Position numbers and translations under genes: made by a program. The notes under the pieces are model-generated. The model was not told where the DNA came from. It did not search any database and saw only the letters and a list, made by a program, of their open reading frames with translations. Shown one piece after another: positions 20,326 to 27,558 of a stretch of DNA of 27,558 nt (its first letter is position 1; every line of letters begins with the position of its first letter). Source of the DNA: a virus. The stretch covers positions 1 through 27,558 of the IMG/VR virus record IMGVR_UViG_3300008262_000400; one strand, given 5' to 3'.

Positions 20326-23300
20326 CCCTTCGCCACTAGACTTAAGACCCTCTCCAGATAGCTCTTGGTATCCGCCATCTTTCTTTGGTGAGCTACCTCT
20401 CTCACCTCTGGCGCTTCACGACCGATAAATGTCATGGACAGGTCTTTGCCATCGTATTTAATACTGGAGACATCTTTGCTTATGTCATAGCGCTCTGACT
20501 GTTGCCAGCCAGTAGTCCAAGCTATCTGTTTAACTCCTTTGTTAACCGCAATACCAATCGCTCTTTTTAACAAAAGCGAAACCCAAGACTGGGTCTCTTT
20601 TATAAATGGCGCTGGCGGCACGTTGTATTTGTTTAGCTCAAAAAGTTTTGTAGACAGCTTGTCTGCCTGCTTTTGGAGTTTATTTTTTTCTTCAACAGAA
20701 TCTGTTGCGTTGATTCTTTCGACGAGCTTGTTGAACTTATCTACATCCTCATCTCTTTGACCAGAAAATCCATACTTAAGTGCATCTTGCGCTCGTTGGC
20801 TTTGTATCTCCTCGAGAAACAAAACGTCTTCTCCATTACTGTCCTTGCGAATGTTGTGGCGAAGCCATCCAACGTGCTGTCCTTGTGCCACATCACCAAA
20901 GTGAACATTGTCGCCAGATTTGTATGGGTCTATTGTCGGAACAACTAGAACAGTCTCCTCATACTCCTTGCCGTCTGGAAGAACATACTTGCCGTCACCA
21001 TGTTTTGTTGCGCCTTGTCTGGCAGACCTAGACCACTTATACATAAAGTTGGTGAGGCCGTAGTTTTCAGCAATGAATGATTCATACTCGTTGTCAGCAA
21101 GGTTTTCAATGCCGCCTTCAGGGTCATCAACCAACCCTTGATTAACTAATCGCTCAGCAAATTCCCTGTAGTCATCTTCAGTTGGGCGAGAATTAACTTC
21201 CGTTAAGTTGATCGTGTTTACTCTTACATTATTCATTGCAATGTAAGAAAGCACATCCTCTTTTTTTACTCTGTTTTGGTTTGGGTATAAAGATAGCCAA
21301 TCCACAATCCCAGAGTAAGAAACCTCCTCTGCCTTAATGCCCATCTTCTTCCCGTTGGATGAGAGCCAGCTTTTCCACTGCTCTGCTGGCATTACATTTT
21401 GGGCATTACGTTCGATGTTGTCATACATCACTGAATAGAATAACTCTCCCGGCTTTTTGCGAGAGAACATTGGGGATGTGTCCTCCCCTACTGGCTTACC
21501 GTACTTGTCTTTAACGTACTGGACAGCCAGCTTGTAGTCTCCCTCGAGATCATCAAACTCGCCAGCCAAGGCTTTTTGCAAAATAGAAGCGTTACCCTCA
21601 TCTTCAAGGTAGCGAACTCTTCTGTGCCAAGGGTAGTGAGCCGCAATGATTTGATCTGGCTGTACGTCCTGAAGAACAAACGGAGCATCCCACTGTTCTT
21701 TTGGAACAATGAACTCCAGCGTTGGTCTTGTTTCTACTGGGCCATAGAAAGGAGTCTCACCAGCATAAATGGCCCTTGGGCCTTCAATGCCTTTTGCGTA
21801 TTTAATGGACAGTCCTTCTTTGGCTATCTTGTCCAGAGACTCTGTATCCGTCTGGTGATATAAACGTACATATCCATTAGGTATGGCCTGAGTCCCCGGC
21901 TCTGCTGGCAAATCCATTCTCTTTTGAGAGAAAGCCGGAATACCTGTTGGTTGAGCTACGGCTTCTTGCGCGGCGGCTGGCTGGATGTTTCCAAGAACAT
22001 CAGCAACAGCACGGCGAACAGCATTCAAATCTGTTATCAGATTCTTTGAGCCGAGACTCTGGTCTCCACGCAACTTTGCGATGACGTTGTCAAGGAAGTC
22101 CATGACAATGCGAGCAACTTGTTGGAACATTGTTGGGTTGTCATCAGCAAGCATTTGCCAGAAGGCTGACTCACCAAATCTGTCTCCAACAATATCTCCG
22201 ATGGCTTCTTCAAGAATCAAGGCGGGATCTTTCACTCCCTCTTTGCTCATGATCAGCCTGTAATCAAACATGCCGGCCTGATCGAGCAATGGAGTTAATG
22301 AGTTGACCAGCCTTTGATATGTCGCGTTATTGGATGCACGAAGCGAATGCACAAGCTCATGCCCGAAGATGCGGATATGAGGTCTAGTGCTGTTTATGTT
22401 GATGAAGATGGTGTCCGACCCCGAGAGGACTGCCCCGTCGAAGTCATTGACACTTCCCTCCTCCACTGCAAAATAGATAGGCTTTTTTCCGAACAGAGCG
22501 GCAACCCGTTGGACGGCAGAGATGCCGGGAACCTTTCCAACAATATCGCCGAGAGGAACTCTCTTCGCTGAGAATGTTGCTGTGCTTCCTTGTCTCTTGA
22601 GGTAGGCTCCGACTTCTCTGTTGAGGTCGTCGACTGTTTTGAGTTTGGCATAACTAAAGTCCCTTCCGGTAGTGGTTGGTTGCTCTTTACTCATGCTGAA
22701 TTTAGCGCCAGCACCAGCACCCAGATTGTCTTCAACAATCTTCTTCATGCCACTAACAGCACCGACTAAGTCGCCGTCGTCGACCATCTTGCTCAGCCTG
22801 ACTACGTCTTCTAGGTCAAGCCCACTCTCTTCGTATGCCTTGTTAATGCGCTCCTTAACACGAGCCTGCATCGCAGGGTCAACGGCTGGCTTTACTTCTT
22901 GCGGCTGAGTCCCGCCTTCGATAGGCTGATCGCCACGGCCTGCTTCACCGCCGCCTGTTTGTTCTTCGGCTTTGACTCCCCGATCTTCCCCGACTGCTGG
23001 AACTTGTTCACCAGTTCCTTCACGTTTCGGCTGACCACCTTTTGTGACTTGCCTTTTTTGAGTGGCATCTGCTTCTCCTTGTTTTGATTTGTAGTCGTTG
23101 ACCAATCTATCGAACGCATCACCGGCCTGCTGAAGAACAACCTGATCTGTCTCTCCGTTGTCAGTGAGGGTGTCAATCGTGTTTTGTCGATATGCACCCA
23201 GAGCCTCATCTAATGAAGCGTACTCCCCAACTTGGTCAATTGCTGTATCAAAATTTGTTTTGACGACACCAGCAACTTCGGCTCTTTGTGGTTGAGCCGG

Positions 23301-25523
23301 GGCAACCGCCTCGACAGCGGGGGCTGTGACAGCAGGGACTACTGCGGCAGGAGCTTTTGCCGCCTTACCTTTTTTTGTTTTCTCTGTCTTCGTTGTGGCA
23401 ACAGGTGCAACAGGAGTTACAGCAGGCGTAGCAGGGGTAACGGCTGGCGTTACTACTGGAGCGGCAGGGGTTGCAACAGAAACCTCTGGCCTCTTGCGTG
23501 TCTCTACGAAGAAGAACGTGCCACCGCCTTCAGCCTTAGAGCGTTTGCCCTGACGGATTCTGGCCTCGAGTCCTTGTCCAAGGAGATTTGTTTGGGCGTA
23601 CCCGCCACTGCGCTGGTTGGTCTTCTTGTCGACCGGGCCAAGCAGGAAAGTCTCAGCGGCCTGCAATGACGGGAATCTGTTCCCGACTGGGCCTTTGTCT
23701 GTCGTGATGCCGACCAAAGGCTCGAAGCCTTCTTGTCTGGCAACCAAGTCTTCTGGAGACAAAGCCACCGTACCGGCCTGACCACCAGTGGTTTCCGGAA
23801 GGATGACTGGCTGAGGAGTTCCTTCTAAAGTGCGGGTCTCCAAGTTGGGTGTGACGCTTGCTCGCTGGATGACAGGTTCAGTTGCACCTGTGCTACCACC
23901 AACGGCCGTGGATGCAGTCTCGCCGAATGCCGCGAGGATGTCTGCTTCACGTTGCTTTCTGGTTTCAGCCCTGACTTCAGGAGTTGGAGCCTCGAGGTCA
24001 ACCAGCATGCGCTGTGTCGCCAAGGCTTTGACAATAACGTCTTGGAATCTTGGGTCGTCGCCAGACTCAATGCCGTTGGCCTGAAGGATTGGGCCAATCT
24101 TTTCGTCGTCGAACATAGCGTCGAACAGTTCCTGACGGCCATCGTCGGATGTCATGTCCGCACGGGCCTGATCCAGAATCTGTCTCACTCTGTCAGGAGA
24201 TGTCTTGCCATCCCGGAATGCACCGACCACTGCACCGACCGTACCGCCACCTAAGCCACCAAGCGCAAAGGCATTGATGTACTCGTTCATGGCATCTTCG
24301 CCAGTCAGAGTCTTGCCTGCGCCGAATCTTTCGATGGCTGTTTGGAACAACTCCTGACCACCTTCGATACCAACACCTGCCGCACCACCAATCAGCGCAC
24401 GACCCGGACGACCAGCACCCGGAATGTTGATCTTGCCTGCAGCCACATCCAAGCCAAGTCTGTCGACAGCCGCTTCAGATAAGCCAGCAACCACGCCTGA
24501 GCCAAAGATGCGAGCCAAGTCACCGCCGGTTAATTCACGACCCTCAGCCTTCGCCTGTTCCTCTGCCTCACCGTATATGCCGCCAGTAGATTTGATGATT
24601 CCAGAGCCAGCCAATGCAGTAGCAGAGCCAATGTTCTTTGCCACATTCTTTGTGGCTTCCTTCATCATCACATCCGTCGCTACATCTACCCCTGCCTTTT
24701 CAGCAATACGTGCGGCTTCCTTCGCAACCATGCCTTCAATCAGGTTCTTGGCTACGCCCTTGACGGCTTCCTTACCGACAGCGCCAGCAGTTGCTCCGGC
24801 AATAGCACCAGCGGGAGCGGCAGGGCCAGCGGCAACACCACCCGCAAAAGCACCAAGAGCAGACGTAGCAACAGTCTCAACGATGTTCCCACCGAGGTAG
24901 CCAACACCATACTGCGCCCAGTCAACCAGTGCGCCAAGATCACCCTGCTTTGCTTTATCCCAAGCCTTGGTTACGTCATCTGTGTCTTTGGCTTTTGCGC
25001 CAATCTCTTTCATGCGACGACCGTACTCACTCAGTCCAAAGTTCTTCAAAGCGGATGATGCTCCGCCAGTGCCAAATGTTTTCTCGGCAGTGGCTCCAGC
25101 AAACCCGAGCGCACCGTACAGCAATGCAGGGGTTTGCTCTAGCGCAGTTGTAAAGCCACGACCTGTGTCGCCAGATTCTTCGGCAGGCTTAACAGCAGGG
25201 GTTGGCTCGACAGGTTTTGATCCGGGCCAAACATAAGTAAAAGAACCATCCTTAGATTCTTGCTTGGGCTGTTGCACAGACTGCTCAGTGCCGGGCCACT
25301 TATACAAAAAAGGCTGTGACGTTGGCTCTGTTGGAGGCGCAGAAGAAGTCGGCAAAGCAACCCTTCCAGATTTTGGAATGACTGCTTCAGCCTGCGGACG
25401 AGATCTAGGAAGAACATCCTCAGTTAACGCCTCCTCCGATGTCTTGTAAATATTTAATTTATCAAGCTCATCTTCTTCAGTACCCATTTGACCCAAGCGA
25501 CCTAGACGCAAAGATGTTTCCAT
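20274..25523 (-). CDS. Giant polyvalent virion protein with zincin and ART-like domains
   Basis: The frame encodes 1749 residues. Residues 1-120 are a Pro-rich linker; 200-260 and 340-440 are Ala/Gly-rich, membrane-interacting-like. Residues 670-740 are Pro/Ala/Val repeats. HELVH (1055-1059) with EE at 1105-1106 is a zincin metallopeptidase active site. YVRLYHQTDTESLDKIAKEG (1218-1237) with AIYAGE resembles an ADP-ribosyltransferase-like fold of polyvalent proteins. A C-terminal domain with VLFLEEIQSQ (1567-1576) and IAWTTGWQQSERYD (1667-1680) breaks off at the frame change. Such proteins are injected with phage DNA and act early in the host. ACAGGAAAACAA precedes the ATG. Confidence 0.88.
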   Translation of the reverse strand: METSLRLGRLGQMGTEEDELDKLNIYKTSEEALTEDVLPRSRPQAEAVIPKSGRVALPTSSAPPTEPTSQPFLYKWPGTEQSVQQPKQESKDGSFTYVWPGSKPVEPTPAVKPAEESGDTGRGFTTALEQTPALLYGALGFAGATAEKTFGTGGASSALKNFGLSEYGRRMKEIGAKAKDTDDVTKAWDKAKQGDLGALVDWAQYGVGYLGGNIVETVATSALGAFAGGVAAGPAAPAGAIAGATAGAVGKEAVKGVAKNLIEGMVAKEAARIAEKAGVDVATDVMMKEATKNVAKNIGSATALAGSGIIKSTGGIYGEAEEQAKAEGRELTGGDLARIFGSGVVAGLSEAAVDRLGLDVAAGKINIPGAGRPGRALIGGAAGVGIEGGQELFQTAIERFGAGKTLTGEDAMNEYINAFALGGLGGGTVGAVVGAFRDGKTSPDRVRQILDQARADMTSDDGRQELFDAMFDDEKIGPILQANGIESGDDPRFQDVIVKALATQRMLVDLEAPTPEVRAETRKQREADILAAFGETASTAVGGSTGATEPVIQRASVTPNLETRTLEGTPQPVILPETTGGQAGTVALSPEDLVARQEGFEPLVGITTDKGPVGNRFPSLQAAETFLLGPVDKKTNQRSGGYAQTNLLGQGLEARIRQGKRSKAEGGGTFFFVETRKRPEVSVATPAAPVVTPAVTPATPAVTPVAPVATTKTEKTKKGKAAKAPAAVVPAVTAPAVEAVAPAQPQRAEVAGVVKTNFDTAIDQVGEYASLDEALGAYRQNTIDTLTDNGETDQVVLQQAGDAFDRLVNDYKSKQGEADATQKRQVTKGGQPKREGTGEQVPAVGEDRGVKAEEQTGGGEAGRGDQPIEGGTQPQEVKPAVDPAMQARVKERINKAYEESGLDLEDVVRLSKMVDDGDLVGAVSGMKKIVEDNLGAGAGAKFSMSKEQPTTTGRDFSYAKLKTVDDLNREVGAYLKRQGSTATFSAKRVPLGDIVGKVPGISAVQRVAALFGKKPIYFAVEEGSVNDFDGAVLSGSDTIFININSTRPHIRIFGHELVHSLRASNNATYQRLVNSLTPLLDQAGMFDYRLIMSKEGVKDPALILEEAIGDIVGDRFGESAFWQMLADDNPTMFQQVARIVMDFLDNVIAKLRGDQSLGSKNLITDLNAVRRAVADVLGNIQPAAAQEAVAQPTGIPAFSQKRMDLPAEPGTQAIPNGYVRLYHQTDTESLDKIAKEGLSIKYAKGIEGPRAIYAGETPFYGPVETRPTLEFIVPKEQWDAPFVLQDVQPDQIIAAHYPWHRRVRYLEDEGNASILQKALAGEFDDLEGDYKLAVQYVKDKYGKPVGEDTSPMFSRKKPGELFYSVMYDNIERNAQNVMPAEQWKSWLSSNGKKMGIKAEEVSYSGIVDWLSLYPNQNRVKKEDVLSYIAMNNVRVNTINLTEVNSRPTEDDYREFAERLVNQGLVDDPEGGIENLADNEYESFIAENYGLTNFMYKWSRSARQGATKHGDGKYVLPDGKEYEETVLVVPTIDPYKSGDNVHFGDVAQGQHVGWLRHNIRKDSNGEDVLFLEEIQSQRAQDALKYGFSGQRDEDVDKFNKLVERINATDSVEEKNKLQKQADKLSTKLFELNKYNVPPAPFIKETQSWVSLLLKRAIGIAVNKGVKQIAWTTGWQQSERYDISKDVSSIKYDGKDLSMTFIGREAPEVREVAHQRKMADTKSYLERVLSLVAKGWLNSMKTLSPWLQTSS
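20345..20418 (-). other. -1 frame junction between the two giant virion ORFs
   Basis: On the minus strand the -1 frame relative to the 1749-residue protein opens after a TGA at 20418-20416. It reads GSSPKKDGGYQELSGEGLKS and then GEGMVKFYED, joining in frame with the 1025-residue protein. This restores the expected SGxGLK-GEGM-FYD block of the domain. No canonical X-XXY-YYZ heptamer lies in the interval; only A-rich CAAAGAAAG and a GAGAGAG run are seen. An indel, a sequencing error or a non-canonical shift are all possible. Confidence 0.75.
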
Positions 25524-25534
25524 TTGTTTTCCTG

Positions 25535-26836
25535 TTAGGGTAAGGCTACTCGTGTGTTGCCAATCTTGGTGTATGTGCCGTCTTTATCTTTGAAAGCCTG
25601 AAGCGTTCCGTTTGTAACAAGCCTTGCCGCATTAGCAAGAGTCTGTATATCTACCTTTGGATTCAGGCCGGAAAGTTGCGATGTTTTCTCAAACAGATCC
25701 ATGTTCCTGACTGCCTCTTGTTTTTTCTGTTCTTGCTCTTCCTTAGAAAGCATGCCGATTTTTTCCATACTTAAATCTGGCACAGGGAACATTTTTATCA
25801 TTGCCTCGACCTTGGCTTTTTGCTCTGAGCCTTTGGCGGCGGTTTGCTCAGCGTTGGTCAATGACTTGTATCTTGCAATCTGTGCATTTGCAACAGACAT
25901 AGAAACATCGAGCTTCTTCTGCTCCATCTTCTGAGTGTCCGCAAACCTTTTATCTTCTCTTTGAATGTCTTCAGCACGTCTATCAGAGCCAATGTTGGCC
26001 TCTATAACTTTTAGTGGGTCTGCTAGGTTTAGTCCTGTCGCCAGTTGCATCTGATTCAAAGTGCGGCTATCAGTCTGACCTGTTTTTTGGTCAACAAAAG
26101 CTAGACTATATGAGCGGGTTTTTGGATCATACGTTGACTTATCAATATCAATGTCTTTGCCATCGTCAATAAATCCATAAACTTTTCTTAAGGCCGGAAT
26201 CACTGTAGACGGCGGCGCTCCGGCAATAATGAAGGCAAGAGCTTTTTTGCGTTGTAGGTCATAGCCCTCATCAATCATTTTTTTAATGTCTCTGTCGACC
26301 AGCATAGCCTGACCAAACTCACCCTTGGCAATAAGTGATTCTTTCATTGCCTCGCCAATTAACTGATACTTCAAGTTATCAGAGGCACGTTGATCTGGGT
26401 ACAAGCCTTCTCCCCCAGACTTAAACATGTTCTCTTCTTCAGGAGTAACAGAGTTTGTCTGGGCCTCAGCGGGTGGCCTCACTCCAAGTCTCTGCATTTC
26501 CTTTTGGTCATAACTACGAGCGCCCTTCTCTTCAACAGATTGGGCGGCCTGCTGGACGGCTTGAATCTTGGCTGGATCTGCGAGTTTCGCAAAAGCGCCG
26601 CGCCCAAATTTTTGATCGTCCATAACCTGAAGCGCTTTTTTCTTTGCTTCATCAGACAATCTTTCTTGCTCTGCTAGGCGCTCTGCTCTTGTCTTCTCCA
26701 TAGCGAAACGCTCTCGCTCCATAGCATAGCGTTCGTCGTCCCGCTTCTGGAGAGCTTCCCTACGTTGCATCTCCTGAACTGTCGAGTAGCCTTTGACAGC
26801 GCCTTCAACAAAACTTCCTAATCCTGTTGCCATCAT
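25535..26836 (-). CDS. Coiled-coil virion protein (internal protein candidate)
   Basis: This 433-residue protein is mostly helical and highly charged. Residues 20-75 (QEMQRREALQKRDDERYAME and onward) and 280-375 form long coiled coils. The middle contains AFIIAGAPPSTVIPALRKV. The C-terminal 70 residues end with KDGTYTKIGNTRVALP, a small beta domain. Position between the partial upstream virion protein and the giant protein, with an ATGA overlap, indicates an internal virion or ejection protein. No family name is certain. Confidence 0.8.
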   Translation of the reverse strand: MMATGLGSFVEGAVKGYSTVQEMQRREALQKRDDERYAMERERFAMEKTRAERLAEQERLSDEAKKKALQVMDDQKFGRGAFAKLADPAKIQAVQQAAQSVEEKGARSYDQKEMQRLGVRPPAEAQTNSVTPEEENMFKSGGEGLYPDQRASDNLKYQLIGEAMKESLIAKGEFGQAMLVDRDIKKMIDEGYDLQRKKALAFIIAGAPPSTVIPALRKVYGFIDDGKDIDIDKSTYDPKTRSYSLAFVDQKTGQTDSRTLNQMQLATGLNLADPLKVIEANIGSDRRAEDIQREDKRFADTQKMEQKKLDVSMSVANAQIARYKSLTNAEQTAAKGSEQKAKVEAMIKMFPVPDLSMEKIGMLSKEEQEQKKQEAVRNMDLFEKTSQLSGLNPKVDIQTLANAARLVTNGTLQAFKDKDGTYTKIGNTRVALP

Positions 26837-27558
26837 GCGCTCTTAACGCCGATTGCTTTGACGGTGTCTGCTGGTAAGACGTACTCTCCGTCGGACAGCA
26901 TGGCTGGTATCTTGTCGTCGACTGGCCCACCGGGGCCAGATACTTTGCCGCCACGTCCGAGGCGTTTTATTTTTCCTCCATCCGCTGCGAACGGCATTTT
27001 GAATCCGCCGCCAGCCCACATACCAGCGCCTTGCCCTATAGCACTCATAGTCGCGGCCTTGCTTGCTTGTTGGGATTCGTATGCGCCCATCCTTGCGTTG
27101 AACTCTTGGCCGTAAATGTTTCCGGCTGTCCCAAAAGATGAAGAGGCTCCACCCAGCATGTTCCCGGTCTGTCCATAAGATTTACTCATGTACTCTGCTG
27201 GTGCTTGGAATGATGAGCCTGCGGCTGTGCCAGCACCGACTGCTGTTCCTGCGGCGGCGGTTGCGTTTGAGGCTAGGCCACGGCCAAGAGCGGCGGCATC
27301 ATACAAGCGAGCGCGACCCATCTCCTCTGCGGCAATCCTTGACTTGGTGGCTACACCAGCACGAGCGGCGGCCTCACCCTGACCAAGCTGAGCATTGATG
27401 GCCGCGAACCTTGCTGAGTTTGGATTGATGCCGTACTTCGCCATCGTGTCCAATGCCTGTTGACGTTGCATCTGGTAAGCCTGAGCCACGTCAGCCATAC
27501 CTTGCGATGCCAACTCTTCTTGTTTGGCAGAGGTTGAATATCCTTCTGCCTCAGCGAC
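26833..27558 (-). CDS. Internal virion/structural protein, N-terminus beyond the window
   Basis: The frame stays open to the window edge, so this is the C-terminal part of a longer protein (at least 241 residues shown). It is Ala/Gly-rich and helical in the first 150 residues, with glycine-rich segments (GTAVGAGTAAGSS) that could insert in membrane. It ends with GGKVSGPGGPVDDKIPAML and SDGEYVLPADTV, a C-terminal block I associate with phage virion proteins made for DNA ejection. A TTG at 27513 and an ATG at 27498 are internal and need not be the start. Confidence 0.8.
   Translation of the reverse strand, partial: VAEAEGYSTSAKQEELASQGMADVAQAYQMQRQQALDTMAKYGINPNSARFAAINAQLGQGEAAARAGVATKSRIAAEEMGRARLYDAAALGRGLASNATAAAGTAVGAGTAAGSSFQAPAEYMSKSYGQTGNMLGGASSSFGTAGNIYGQEFNARMGAYESQQASKAATMSAIGQGAGMWAGGGFKMPFAADGGKIKRLGRGGKVSGPGGPVDDKIPAMLSDGEYVLPADTVKAIGVKSA

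Noticed and set aside
20330-20415. Canonical programmed -1 frameshift site
   Set aside because: No X-XXY-YYZ heptamer in the required frame; the frame change itself is kept as a finding.

Overview
The window is part of a tailed double-stranded DNA bacteriophage genome, probably a podovirus-like phage of a Gram-negative bacterium. The phage assignment rests on a recombination and replication set (ssDNA-annealing protein, YqaJ exonuclease, SSB, DUF1376 protein, RecA-fold helicase, RusA, HNH/DUF968) and on very large virion proteins of the polyvalent kind typical of podovirus internal or ejected proteins. Host and lifestyle cannot be read from the sequence. No integrase, terminase, capsid, portal, tRNA or CRISPR is visible.

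Layout: (1) 1-1499 is non-coding, with a decayed relic of the DUF1376 linker, short repeats and, from about 1080, a hairpin-rich leader. (2) 1500-7455 (+) starts with a MoxR/CobS-like AAA+ ATPase and a VWA-like partner, followed by a dense chain of small, mostly unknown genes, many with ATGA overlaps. (3) 13269-7444 (-) is the replication operon: DUF1376 protein, HTH protein, DnaB/T7 gp4-like helicase, small unknowns, HNH protein, RusA and an HTH regulator-like protein. (4) 13557-16268 (+) is the recombination operon: annealing protein, YqaJ exonuclease, SSB, small genes and an excisionase-like HTH protein. Units 3 and 4 diverge from a control region at 13270-13556 holding a plausible sigma70 promoter and two inverted repeats. 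(5) 27558-16231 (-) is the late operon: a partial virion protein, a coiled-coil virion protein, a giant polyvalent protein (zincin and ART-like domains), its frame-shifted continuation, a methyltransferase and a DUF5872 protein.

Three signals are not explained by ordinary annotation. First, the leader and the ATPase and VWA genes (about 1.1-3.6 kb) are packed with roughly 45 short hairpins, about 26 of them with perfect stems of 6 bp or more and tiny loops (often TCT, TAA, TAAA or TTTA). Roughly two would be expected by chance, and they cross coding and non-coding DNA and all frames. Second, the hexamer ATCTGT/ACAGAT, mostly as ATCTGTY/RACAGAT, occurs about 78 times by hand count against about 13 expected. 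Third, the giant virion protein is split by a -1 frame change inside one domain. The hairpin-dense MoxR/VWA locus is the best candidate for an undescribed system.
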